Of a DNA stretch of 64,000 nucleotides, positions 40,569 through 53,100 are shown in pieces. The notes under the pieces are model-generated. The model did no database searches. It had not been told where the DNA came from and saw only the letters and a program-made list of their open reading frames with translations. Positions within the stretch are counted from its first letter, which is position 1; the number at the start of each line of letters is the position of its first letter. A program made the translations under genes and the position numbers. Source of the stretch: Pectinophora gossypiella (Eukaryota > Arthropoda > Insecta > Lepidoptera > Gelechiidae). Location: contig NC_065424.1 of the NCBI RefSeq assembly GCF_024362695.1, positions 3,012,786 to 3,076,785 on the forward strand. Direction: 5' to 3'.

Positions 40569-41815
40569 TCTAGGGTGCTCTATGCTGTAGGGCTCGCCAA
40601 CACACCATCACTCTGTACAGGCAGACCATCCTGCATTGACTGACTGTGTGTCTTGTTCTGTATTTAGATGTCGTATGCGCCCGAGACAAGGATAGCAATA
40701 GCAACAAGTACTTATAATAATATTGCCAGGACGATAAGACTACAACTTTCGCACTGCGTAAATTCACTCCGTACTGTCAGATAGAAAAGAATCGATCGAC
40801 CTAATATCGACTGCTAGTGTTGTACGTACTTTGAGAGATCTAATTCTTGAGGTCTTTGTAACCAGGCCAAAAATTAAAAAAAAACCTCTAATTCTTACCG
40901 CGCATTGAGACGATTGTAAAATGTCATGTTTATTGAAATATAATCGCTAATTGTATTATTTATCTGCGTATTCAGCGCTAAATATGTACCAGTTGTTACG
41001 TTTGACAAAATAAGTTGCGATACACCACCCCCATGAGAAACAGGCGTGATCTTACGTGTATTCACTATCTTCTATCATGTGGGTTGTGAGGTGAATTACC
41101 AACCCCATCAACTACGTATCATGTTGGTCTAACAGAAAGTTAAGTGTAGGTAGGGTACCTAGTTCATCGTGTGATGAATGTACGTCTGCCTACCCCAAGC
41201 GGGTATCTGTCGTGAGTATACGTTTTACGTTACAGTTATTGCGAAACCAACGTAATGTAACTGTAACAGTCTCATTTATCATGATTAGTACGTAAACTAC
41301 TTTCTCAAACTTATTGCAAGACAGGTCCCTGTTGAGTACTGCAAGTATGTATGGGCGCGAAATCACAAACTGCTCATACCAGTAATATCAGGTTAATTTT
41401 AAAGAGATCGTAATTTTATTTTTACTAAATACACCGTTACATCAATTAAGTAAGCTTTTTTCAACGGACCAGTCAAAACAAGGTCTTGTAAAGGCGCCTT
41501 AAATTATTCAAACATATTAAAATTTAAAGCTTAAACTCGCCTTTGAACTTGACTTTCTGTATTCAAAATTGAAATTCAATTTGTGTACAATGAATAATAA
41601 ATATGGACAGAATTTATAAGACGTTTGGGAAAATGAATCTATGATTAATGGACGAGTTATTAATTATTTCATTAAGGCCAAATAAAAATGCTCTAAAATG
41701 TATTATATTCCACATACGCCATTACCATACTTTTATAAGTTTCATTTCTCTGCCTTATCGACAAAATGATTGACGGGCATATTATTGAGTAGGTACTAGT
41801 TAAAGGGGGGTTAAA
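40569..41815. other. Stretch without recognised genes
   Basis: 41067-41115 is a SINE-A end (minus) and 41118-41225 a SINE-F tail. The rest is AT-rich and unassigned. Confidence 0.4.
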
Positions 41816-42029
41816 AAGGCCACATCGAAGCAATTCAGCTAAAAAAAGAAATATTGCAATTTGACATCCGCGCATATAAAAGTGCGCAATGCAATCAAAT
41901 GTCAAATAGCAATATTGCTCTCTTAGGTGAATTGCTCGTGATACTGGCAGAATTGTGACCACACAGAAGCCATTCATCAAGAATTGAATTGAATAGGTGA
42001 ATTGCTTCGATGTGGCCATTTTAACCCCC
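41816..42029. mobile_element. Complete GGGGGTTAAAA terminal-inverted-repeat element (214 bp)
   Basis: The left end 'gggggttaaaaaggccacat' then 'cgaagcaattca' is matched inverted by 'tgaattgcttcgatgtggcc' then 'attttaaccccc'. The interior has a second inverted pair ('gcaatttgacat' and 'atgtcaaatagc') around 'gcgcatataaaagtgcgc'. One-ended relatives are at 1229 and about 3510-3535. Confidence 0.8.
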
Positions 42030-42090
42030 TCGGTGCCTACAGATTACATAATACTAACGTGTACTTACTGGTAACTAAGTATATCAAGTT

Positions 42091-42371
42091 CATACGATAG
42101 TCACTGTGGTTCTGTGGTACACAGGATTGCTTCTCAAACGGGGAGCGCCAGTTGGATTGGAACCGTGGTACCGGATTTGCACCAATGAGTTACTAATTTA
42201 ATTGCAGTTTTAACTATCACAGTTAGCCCGACTATTATAGACGGCGATACGGCTCACAACCTATCACGTTGGTCTAACAGAAAGCTCGGTGAGGTGTGGG
42301 TACTTAGTTCATCTTGTGATAGATTTATCTCTGACTACTCCATTGGGGATAGTCCTGAGTTTATGTTACAA
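42091..42371 (+). mobile_element. SINE-F, full length, worn head
   Basis: Head 'gtcactgtggttctgtggta' and 'gcttctcaaacggggagcgc', body 'gcaccaatgagttactaatt' and 'tatcacgttggtctaacaga', tail 'cttagttcatcttgtgatag' and 'atctctgactactccattgg', ending gtttatgttac. Confidence 0.75.
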
Positions 42372-42545
42372 AGTTACAATACAATACAAGTACACTTTTA
42401 TCTCAGGCCTTTACATCTTTATCAGATGATTCAAACAGCGTTTCTGTGGCAGCTTACAATTTATTGCACCAAAATAAAAAGAAAAAATTACAGAAAGACT
42501 CTTAACTAAATACATGGCAAATGGCGGCCTTATCGCTTAAAGCTG
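42372..42545 (-). repeat. Non-LTR retroposon 3' end
   Basis: Inverse of the family at 19310-19455. The minus strand reads 'gcgataaggccgccatttgc', 'catgtatttagttaagagtc' and a (TTGTA)-type tail. Confidence 0.7.
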
Positions 42546-44579
42546 TGTGTTATGTTATGTTTATACGATCTCCGATATTTTTAACGACTTCCTATGAAAG
42601 CAGTTACGCGAATCGGCCGGTGTTGAGATTAGCTCACCGGCCGATGAATCACAGCTTCTCAGTCAAACAACGGAAGATTGAACCAACACTCTGGCAGAGG
42701 ATGTTTTTGCATTCAGCCAAGATGAGGTTTGTAAACTATATTGATGCTATTATGTACCTACATTCCTAAATTCTTTAACTATATTTGTGTAATATATTTT
42801 TTGTAATACCTGTAATAATAAGAACTCTTGTAATGTATGAGTAGGTACGTATATTTTGTGACAAAAAACCGGACAACTCCTCACAATTTACGGACAAAAA
42901 TGTATCTGATCCAAACGAGACTTCAAAAACAGTCTTACATACCTTAGCCACCTATTTCGTAGTCGCAAATTGTTGACAATTTTCTTCATGTGCTTTTGTT
43001 ACAACTAACGAACTATTCAAGCAAGATACTACATTAAGTATCTATTATACATTTCGACATGCATACACAAACTCACACCTGTAATCCGTAATGGGGTGGG
43101 CAGAGCTATAAGTAATCAAAGAAAACTTGCAGCCACTGTTGATCTGTTGATACTAAGTCCTAAGTGGATGTGATGAACCTTATGGTGATAAGGCCATGTC
43201 TATCGCCCATAACAATCCATCACGTTAGAAGGACACAATCCTTATGTCGGATTTTATGACATGCCCGGGAAGACAAGCGGCTGAAGATTTTACATTTCCG
43301 AACTTTACGTGAACAATTTGTGTCAAGTATCCATGCAACCCGGACCTTCCTTTCAACAGTTGATCGATGTTTTACAACGTTACGCGTAGAACAAAGTAAA
43401 ACGACGGATAATAAAGATATTATGGATGAAATAAGTAATCTTTTGAGATAATGACTTCCTGTCAACATAGCGATGCTGTGTAAGACATTATAACTATCTG
43501 TGTTAGTAGGTGCATAAACAACCTAGTGAGTAGATATATAAAAGACAACATCTGTTTATATTAAACGTTTTATAGACAAAACGTTCCATGCGTGTTATAG
43601 GGATAAAACTGCTTTTAAAACGTAGCATGATCAGAGTGACATATCTGTCGTCTCTTTCACACTAAGCTGAATACTTTTAGTGCGAAAAAGACATATCTTT
43701 CGGGTCTCCTTTCTGTCGCGCTAGGCGATATACTAAGTAGATATATATCTCTCTTCTGCTACCGTTCTAATCATGCCAAGTTATAAGCGGTACAGAAACT
43801 ACAAACACTTAAGTACTATGTCGTATTAACTTACTTTTTTGGCAAATTGAATTCTACGTCTCATTAAAATGTGACAAGGTTTTAAAGTGTTATACGGGTT
43901 AATTTTACTGGTCATGCCATGTATCGTCCTAGACTTGTCTGAGATGGAATCATGTCGTTTTAAGAGTGGTGTAACCTAACATTTAACTTTGGAAAAGTTT
44001 TGCGGATCCGGTTATTCTACTTAATATAGAATTTATCAAAATTATTCGAAATCTATTTCTATTCTATTATTTATTTCTATTCCTCAAGAGTTCTAGACAG
44101 CTTTTTTAATTTCTACGAAATATCATCTTCAATTAGCCAATAGTTACCAAATTTTAATGTTAATTCCATTAAGTATGCATGCATTAATTTATGAATAAGT
44201 ATCTATTTTATTTAGATTTCTAGATCGAATATTTTATTTCATTTAGGTCTGTTTTCGTAACCCAGATGTCGTGATGCAAATCCAAGCGAAGTGCAATCAT
44301 AAATGTAAATGACGGAACGAGACAAAATGTAGCGATTCTTACATTTCTTTCGCCACATTTAGCTTTTCATTTCCTTGACTTATTATGTAAATAACTGTTT
44401 CTACAGACAGCTACAATAATTTATGCCCGAAATCCCTATTGGGGTATGCAGAAGTACAATCACCAGAAGACTACTTACAGCCACATTTAGTGTGTTGAAG
44501 TCGTTCGGTCAAGCAAATTGCAGCAAATTTACAATAAGTCACGTCAACAAAAAATGTATCGAGGTTTTAATAACATGAA
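42546..44579. other. Repeat mosaic without recognised genes
   Basis: An inverted pair TCGGCCGGTG/CACCGGCCGA spans 42612-42645. 43065-43195 is the 'aaactcacacctgtaatccg' repeat. 43795-43900 is a badly decayed TA-MITE relative. Open frames at 42521-42769 and 43220-43468 show no domain. Confidence 0.4.
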
Positions 44580-44725
44580 ATCAGAATCATTATTTTATTC
44601 AACGTAATTATCATAGATAAACTTGTTGAAGATCAATGTAACATTTTTTAATTTAAGTACGTCAGTTCGCTGAGGAGAAGAAATGACAAGAAACTGCAAC
44701 ACATATTTTGAATCATGGCCTGTTA
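44580..44725 (-). repeat. Non-LTR retroposon 3' terminus
   Basis: 'tcaacgtaattatcatagat' and 'aacttgttgaagatcaatgt' match 28158-28300 and, inverted, the end of 14490-14912. Confidence 0.65.
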
Positions 44726-44775
44726 CTCTTACTGGTAATCTATCGTGTTGGAGAGAATAAATAATCGTCAATAAC

Positions 44776-45120
44776 AGCCTCCGTGGTCTAGTAACAGCCT
44801 CCGTGGTCTAGTGGTTAGAGCGTTAGGCTCACGATCTGGAGGTCCGGGTTCGATTCCCGATGGGGGCATTGTCGAAATCACTTTGTGAGACTGTCCTTTG
44901 TTTGGTAAGGACTTTTCAGGCTTGAATAACCTGATTGTCTGAAAAAGTAAGATGATTCCGTGCTTCGGAGGGCACGTTAAGCCGTTGGTCCCGGCTATTA
45001 GCCGTAAAAACACCTCCACCAACCCGCAGTGGAGCAGCGTGGTGGAGTATGCTCCATACCCTCTCCAGTTGATTGAGGGGAGGCCTGTGCCCAGCAGTGG
45101 GACGTGTATAGGCTGTTTGA
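44776..45120 (+). mobile_element. SINE-B with duplicated 5' head
   Basis: The first 20 bases (aacagcctccgtggtctagt) occur twice in tandem at 44775-44814, then one complete SINE-B follows with B-box ggttcgattcc and the standard tail. Confidence 0.85.
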
Positions 45121-48100
45121 ATAAAAAATAATAATAATAATAATGACGATATAGATCTAAAAAATCGCTTTAACAGAAGGAGCACGCGGTGGTGTAAAGG
45201 TTAACATACTCGTCTCAGCTTGACAAGAGCTGTGGGTTCAAATCCGGTCCAATTCGGAATTTATGGATTAAATTGTCTCTTAACCAATCTCTTTTACGTT
45301 ATGTCCGGGATAATAAGCAGTCGAAACTTCAGACAGAAAGCTCGGTGAAGTTTGGGTACTTAATTCTTAATTATTTATTGCATTCCATGTAGTACAATGG
45401 GGTGTTACATAGGCATAGGAACTAAAACATGGACCCTGTAGGGCACAGCAACGTTGAACGGAAGAGAGGAAGTGTGTATTAAAATTAAAACTTATCATTT
45501 AAAAATTCGTCTACTGTATAATAGCACTTTTTAATTGGCATTGTTTTTAGTTTTTTTATAAATAAATTAGTTTTAGTTTCTCTTAAGTAATTAGTTTGTC
45601 TTGCCATAGACTATCCCAATTGGGCTATTGTCGTGAGCATATGTATGTACTTACAAATGGAACTTCAGACTCGGAAGTCATATTGTGTTTGCTTTACAAG
45701 TTGCTATTACTTTATCTTCTTCTTCTTCTAATCCTTTTATCCCCCGTTGGGATGTACATACATAAACTCACGCCTATTTCCCACCGGGTAAGCAGAGACT
45801 ATAGAATTCCATTTGCTTCGATCCTGACACACTTCTCCGTTGGGATGTAGGGCTGGAATAACAGATTTCCACTCCTCGCGATCTTTTGCAGCCTTTGCTA
45901 TTACTTTATTCGGATATAATAATTAATTTTATTGTATTACTGTTAGATATTAAGCAGATAAGAGGGTAGTGTGTAATTTGTGAGTAGGCTGCGACCTCTC
46001 ACCCTTCACTTGGCAGTCGAATATAGACCTCGATCTAGCTCTGTTGTTTCATTGTCTTCTCGACGCCCTCCCCGATTTAGGAGTCAACAATTACAATAAC
46101 AAACAGAAAACAAATCAATATCAACATTACACAAGACTAACATTCTACTACCCAAGGCCACATAATTACATTCAAGAAAATCCTCAAAAACGGAGTCCCA
46201 TTGCCACAATAGGAGCCAGTCAGACAATAATGTAGAAACATCCAAATTAGTTGGAAAGTGCATTGTTAAGACAAAACAATGATCTGGTGCAGTAGTATTG
46301 TTCATAAGCGGCGTATATTACGTCCATCACACGTCTGTGCGCATCAACCGTGGCGGCGGTGGCGTTGCGCTGGCGCAACCGACTTGCTTTTATGGGGTAG
46401 GATAGCCATGGCTACGTTATGTAAACAGAAAATATATACGTCCTACTGATGTGCTCAGGTGTTGCCTTCGGAGAGGATACAGAGCATACTCTAGCATACT
46501 GATCCTGTGCGGGCTGATGGAACAAAGTTCATTTTCTGGGTTGAATGTTGACGAACGGGAAAAGAACCCGGGACTTCTGGTTTGGCAGTCAAGGTGTTTA
46601 GATATTCCAATACAACGATTGTTTTATTTACGTTAGAATAATCGCATTCGTTTATATTTTAATAACCATTAATTATCCCTAATATCCTTTTAAGTTAGGA
46701 TCTTTCGACCTAACGATATAAAGATAAAAATAAATTACATAATTGTCGTGGGACTACTCCTAAAAAACTTATGGTCACCCTAAATGGTCCACGGTCCGAT
46801 GACTCTGTATTAGATGTGTGGTTAACGACACCAAGTAACATATGGCCATGTATTTCAACCAGATGGTCAGCAGAACATTCGAATTCATTTCAAAAGTAAG
46901 GCACAAGTTAGGAGAAGAGAACTTGAAGAATCGATTATCAAGCGAATAAGTAGGTCATTATAATGTTACAGTATTTGACATTTTTTTTGTACGTTTCGCA
47001 ATCAAATAGAAAGCACAAGCCTACCTTCCTATGGAGATGATACGGATCACCGACTACACAATAAAAAAATAAAACAGAAGGCATACGCAATAACGTTAGC
47101 TATGGTTTTCTTGCAAAGAGATCAAATGATTGAATAAGGCTGTACGGTTAGTAGCCCGCCTTTCTTGGGATAAATAAAACATAATAAAACTTCAAAACGA
47201 TTTCTTCTATGTACTTAAGGCTATGATCCTTTGCCTTACCAATCTCGGGGTAAAACAAAAGAAGTTTCTTCTGCAAGGCTTATTTTTAACGTAAGAAATT
47301 TTGGCGCCATAATATGTTATAGTACTATTTAATTTAGGTTATTATCTTCTTCCAAAAAAGTATATTTTTATGTGTCACAAATGGCCTATTGTATTGTCCC
47401 GGTACAAACGATAATGTTCACAAAGATGGAAATTCGTGCGTTGAAGGTTGTATTTAGATATTAACATTGTGGTTTCACAGTTGACTCACCATTACGAAAC
47501 TATAATGGATAAAAACTTGACCCTGGTTATAAGCTGCAGTTGAAAGTACAAGCGCTTCAATTTTAATAATTGGCGGGCTACGAATAAATATTCGTAGTTG
47601 GCGGGAATATTATATTATGGCGCGAAAACGAAGTCGTTTGCATTGGTCATTGAATCAATGATTGGGTATTTTACAGTGGCTACTTTATTAAACTAAGTAC
47701 TTATTATGCTTATTAGAACTATTTAAAAGAACTTTTAGATTTTATCACATTTTCGTAGGTAAGTATGGTTAATTTTCGCCTCGTTCATTATAAGCTAGAT
47801 ATTGAAAACAATACCCAAAATATTACTGAGTGATACAGTGAATATATACATTAGTCAATACGATAAGATCTAAGTCGCATAAAAACTTAATTACAATTTA
47901 TGGATGTAGATCTCATTGGTTCAGATAGATGTAGGCATTAGTTACAATATAAATGAATCACTAAATAATATCAAAGAAGAGTAGCGTTTGCTGTAACTTT
48001 TTGAACTGATTTTCAATACCATCAATGTTCATTATAATTAGCCCTTATTATCTAAACTAAATAGGTAAGTATTTTTCCTAGAATTATTCTGTTTTTTCGC

Positions 48101-49497
48101 AGGGTCCGTTTACCTAACCTGAAGATTTGACAGGTCTGGTTTTTTACAGAAGCGATTGCCTGTCTGACCTTCCAACCCGCGAAGGGAAAACCAGCTCAAT
48201 ACAGGATAAGGTCACATACTTACCTCCGAAAATGCATTTCTCGGATAGGTATGTAGGTTTACGTCCAGGCCCGTATAAAGGTTACATATAAGTACATTAA
48301 TGAAAAATGATCAATAGAAGAATACGTTATTAAGATTAGTAGGCCGTTAGAGGCGGTCATGCGAATGACTCATTGATGCCATGACATGATACCATGTGCT
48401 GTGAATGCTGTGATGCGGCACTGCCCGCGGCTATGGTCGAACATAGACACACACGAACCTAACACAAAGAGGAATTTGCCCACCCACTTAACACTCTTGG
48501 GGTTTTTTTTATATAGACGTTATGATATATGGTAGATTATTAAAAAATAAATAAAAAAAACATGAAAATGTAAAAGTTTATTCTTTTTAAACCAAAAAAG
48601 TTAGGAGTCGGGTCGGTCAAAAAAGTTATTAGTATTTGAGGGGAAGGCTGTGACGGTACCCGGTCGCTATAAGTACTTAAAACTACCTTTTTTCTGAATT
48701 GTTGATATAAAAAAAACAATACAACGTTAATACCTACAACAGGTTATACCGTAAATAAGAAATCATACGAAACGTGGTGAAAGCTTGGATCAGACATACT
48801 CAATGCTGTAACTTGCAATATTCCTTACCCTCTTCTCCTCTTGAGTAGGTTAGTAAGGTTTAAAATATTTGATAACAAGAGGCCCACATCGAACAATGCG
48901 ACGTAATTAAGCACTTTATGTACCTTCGTATTTTACTAGGTCAACTCAACAGATGCGAAGGTGACTCGCGGCGGTAATAGGAGTAGAGTCGACAATAGCC
49001 GATGTAAACCGATAGAGCAATGCACGCGATATCGTGTCCAACGATGTACAATTGTGCTGGGAGATTTCTGGCCAACGATAAGTTGGTTTGTGTGAAATTG
49101 TTTTGTTAATTAGGTGCCCGGTTAATGGCAATAGGCTCGCTCCCTTTTACATGGGACTTTAACATAGCTTGCGAGGAATGGACGTATATGCTATACAGTA
49201 TACACCTGCTGGCTACGTAATTAGTCAGGGATTTGTTGTTTTCCAGGATTTTGGCATCCCCCCGTGCTTTTATAACGTCGTATTTTGAGATAACAGATTG
49301 CATGTTGATCATGAGTGTTGGCGATTCAATTTAAGCTAAGTTATCTGACCCGAATAGTTACGGTCATTTTCTTTCTTTCTTTTCACAGAAGTGAGATTCC
49401 TACTCGGTGGAAATGCAGCTTCGAAGACATATAAATAAGTATAAGATTCAGTTCTAATTTATTAGTTCGATTAAATAAACTACAGTAAAACTATACG
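45121..49497. other. Repeat mosaic without recognised genes
   Basis: 45182-45255 is a tRNA-like head of a further SINE type ('acgcggtggtgtaaaggtta', B-box gggttcaaatcc). 45755-45845 resembles 59570-59620 ('taaactcacgcctatttccc'). 48085-48260 is a SINE-D tail (minus). 49110-49260 is the inverted 'gcccggttaatggcaatagg' repeat. The rest is AT-rich. I see no frame with exon character. Confidence 0.45.
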
Positions 49498-49735
49498 ACC
49501 TCCGTGGTCCAGTAGTTGAGCGTTGGGCTCACGATCCGGAGGTCCTGGGTTCGAATCCCGGTGGGGACATATCACAAAAATCACTTTGTGATCCCTAGGG
49601 ATATTACAGGCTGATCACCTAATTGTCCGAAAGTAAGACGATCCGTGCTTCGGAACCCGGTTACTACTTACTGATGTATGAGGTTGGTAATCCACCTCAC
49701 AACCCACACGATAGAAGAAGTAAAGCTATATTAAT
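49498..49735 (+). mobile_element. SINE-A with internal deletions
   Basis: Head 'gacctccgtggtccagtagt' and B-box ggttcgaatcc are intact. The segments between 'cgtgcttcggaa' and 'cccggttac', and between 'tgatgtatg' and 'aggttggtaatcc', are deleted. It lies 33 bases from the BEL/Pao element. Confidence 0.8.
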
Positions 49736-49763
49736 ACTTATCTACCTAAAGTTATGCTTCATA

Positions 49764-49768
49764 CCTAC
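49764..49768. repeat. BEL/Pao target-site duplication, left copy (CCTAC)
   Basis: Directly abuts the TG of the left LTR and is identical to 56852-56856. Confidence 0.93.
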
Positions 49769-50197
49769 TGTTGCTTATGCAGATTTTATTTGCTGGGACT
49801 GAAGAAAACCCGCGGTGCAAGTGAAGATCCGGTTTATTTGGCAAACAACATTAAAAATACAAAGTTAAAAAGTAAAATACAAGTAAAAAATCTTAGGTAA
49901 AAATTCGTAAATAATCGATGTAAAATCAGTGAGAAGTAGAGAAGAAGTGATTCGTGACGTGTCCAATCAGATTCTTATTGGAAATCTTCGGTCCGGAACT
50001 AGCGGGCTGTGCGCGCATTACGTCGGCCAATCAGGAGCGCCGCGCCATGTATCCGCTCCTCGCGTCGCTCCCCGCGCCATGCCCCGCGTCGCTCCCCGCA
50101 CCGCTCCCCGCGTCGCTCCTCCGTTTCGCGACGCAATTAGCGGGTCGTGCGTGGATTAACTTAGCCCGCGACCTCCTCTTCTCGGCTGTCCGTAACA
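49769..50197 (-). repeat. 3' LTR of the BEL/Pao element (429 bp)
   Basis: It differs from the other LTR at 49847, 49865 and 49912 only. On the minus strand, AATAAA occurs at 49838-49833 and 49790-49785, close to the LTR end, as expected for 3' processing. Two CCAATCAG words (49963-49970 and 50027-50034) and a GC-rich degenerate repeat (cgcgtcgctcc, 50055-50125) sit in the other half, a plausible promoter region. The Gag-Pol stop codon lies inside this LTR. Confidence 0.96.
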
Positions 50198-53100
50198 TCC
50201 TCCCCTCGGCGTAGATCTTCGCAGCCTTCTTTTACCGGGAGGACGGCGAGACGTCGTAGAGGTCGGCGGAATATCCCTCCTCTTGTTCGTACGTCAGCGA
50301 CTCTGGTCAGTCCGTCGGGTCCTTGATGCAGTCGGATTACTTCACCTCGTGGCCAGATGTTCCTCGGCAGTACTGGATCAGTGATAATCACGACGTCACC
50401 AACTTTCAGGTCCGCTCCGCGCCCGCTCCGTGTGCCTCCACGTGGTATGAGTGTAGGTAGGTACTCAGTTAGCCATCGACGCCAAAACACGTCAGCCAGC
50501 GCCTGCGTGGCTCTCCAGGTCCTCCTGTCTACCTCCCTGCACGGCCCGGTAGTGGGTAGGCCGCCGGAGGTCCCCAGTAGGAAGTGATTCGGTGTTAGCG
50601 CCTCCATGTCTCCTGGTTCAACTGGCACGTGAGTGAGAGGGCGTGCGTTGACCGTGTACTCTGCCTCCGTGAGTAATGTGGCGAGTACTTCGTCCCTGGG
50701 GTAGCGCTCGTGTAGTGTGGCGACTAACGCTGTCTTAACCGAGCGTATTAGCCGCTCCCATGCTCCACCTTGATTCGGTGCCCCGGGTGCGATGTATTTC
50801 CAGTTCGTTCGTTGTAGTAGAGCGAAGTCCTTGAGTTGTGGACCCCACTCTCGCTGCGCTGCTCGCAGCTCTTCGTCCGCGCCATGAAAGTTCGTCCCAT
50901 TATCGCTGTAGATTGTTACTGGCCACCCCCGCCGCGCCGCCATCCGCCGTAGGCACATAATAGCGGAATCCGTAGATAGCGACGGTGAGATCTCTATATG
51001 GACCGCTCGCGTAGTGAGACACGTAAACAGGGCGCCCCAGCGCTTCTCCTTATGTCGCCCGACCGTCACGTACATAGGGCCGAAAAAGTCGAGGCCCGTG
51101 TAACTAAATGGCCTCGCGTGCGCTGCGAGTCTTTCGTAGGGCAGGTCTCCGTGAACTTGCGGTCTCGGTCTGGCTTTCTTCACTTTGCAGAGTTGACATG
51201 AATGCTCCACGGCTCGTACTGTAGGTCGTATACGTGTGATATAGAACTTCTGTTTCAGGTCGTTGACAACTTGCTCTCGGTTAGCGTGGTTCGCCGCCTT
51301 ATGTGCGTGCGCGACGAGTAGCCGGGTGAAAGCGTGGCGGCCGTCCATTATTAGCGGGCTTTTTGACTGCTCGTTTATTCTCGCCACGCCCACGCGACCG
51401 TGTAGTGTAAGTAAGCCTCTGTCGTCTATCCGTGGGTCGAGCTTACGCAGCGCGCTGTTCGGACGTAACTTCAAGTCCTTTTTCAGTCGTTCTATTTCGT
51501 CGGAGTACGAGTCCTCTTGCATTTTCTTATACCATAGCTCTTCTGCCTTTGTGATATGGGCGAGTTTCAGTGTTCGCGTTCGTTTCTTCATTTTATCGAC
51601 GGCTAGTAAGACGTAGGCTGTCGCACGGACGAGTCTCTCGTAAGAGGAGAACCGACTTATGTCAGGTAGGTAGGCCGGCCCCTCGCTGTTGTCCGTGGCG
51701 CAGACTATCTCGTCTTGTCCGTTGTCATTTTCCTCTTCGGTGCGTTCCGATGGCCACCTTTCTTCTTCTTCCCGGAGGAACGCCGGGCCAATGAACCATC
51801 TTTGGTCGGCTCGCACCTCGTAGTTAGGTCGTGTGGCGTCGTCGGCTACATTTAACTCGCTCGGTATCCATCTCCATTGTTCGATGTGCGTGAGGTTAGC
51901 GATCTCGCCTACGCGGTGAGCTACGTACGGCGTGTACTTGATGATGTCATTGCGAATCCAGTGGAGAGCGGTCTTCGAGTCTGACCAGAGCACGATCCTG
52001 TCAGCCTTCTGTCTATGTTCTTCTTGTATACTGTGGGCGAGTCGTGCGCCTATGAGGCTGGCTTGCAGTTCCAGTCGCGGTATGCTCTGTGCCTTCACCG
52101 GTGCTACCTTAGCCTTTGCGCCGGCGAGCGTGATGATGACCTCTCCGTTTTCGTATTTAATTCGCCAGTACGCTACCGTGGCGTACGCTCTGTCGCTCGC
52201 GTCGTTAAATACGTGTAGCTGACGTTCCAGTACTCCCCTCGTTGGCGCATAGCAACGGGGCAGTTTAACTTCTCGCACGCTGTCGACCGCTCGTATCCAT
52301 TTAGTGAAGTCCTCGGCGGCTTCTTCCGGCACTTGGTCATCCCATCCTATCCTCTGTTGTCTCCATAAGTCTTGCAGTAGGATTTTAGCCGTTATGGTGA
52401 GATGGCTTAGCAGTCCAAGTGGGTCGAAGATCGACATGACAGCGCTGAGGGCTTCGCGCTTAGTCGGCGGGCGTGCTGACGTCTTGACCTCCTCCGGTAC
52501 CCTAGGCAGCGCGGTGTTGAACATTAGTTCATCTTTAGTGGCCTCCCATATTAGACCTAGAGTCTTGCCTTGATGACCAGCGGTTCCCATTTCCTTAGGT
52601 AGCTGCGCGCGGCGGTCCGGGGGTATGTCTCGTATTACGTCTTCATTACTCGAGTTCCAGCCGGCTAGTATGAACCCGGCTTGCTCGTGTACGTAGGTAA
52701 CTTCGTGTACTGCTCGTCTTGCTTCCTCCTTGGTCGCGTAGCTCTCCACGAAGTCGTCCATGTAGTGGCTCTCTGTTATCGCTCGGAGGGCCACGGGGTG
52801 TGTCTCAGCGTGCGCGCGTGCGTTGTGGTTGCGCACACTGTGCGCTAGGAATGGTGAGCTCCGAGCGCCGAATATCATCGATGACATGACGTATTCCGTG
52901 GGTGGCTTCTTTCGTTCGTTACCTCTCCACAGGAACATTTGAGCCGGTCGATCTTCAGGGCGAATCTTTACTTGTAAAAACATCTCACGTATGTCGGCGG
53001 TGACGGCGACCTCTTTCTCCCGGAAGCGATAGAGAATTCCCGGTAAGGCTCGCAGTAAGTCGGGTCCATCCAGGAGGTGATCGTTCAGGCTCTCTCCTCT

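Noticed and set aside
49929..50214. Repeated Ala/Pro/Arg-rich ORFs in both LTRs (also 56583-56928)
   Set aside because: They arise from the GC-rich degenerate repeat in the LTR and run antisense to element transcription.
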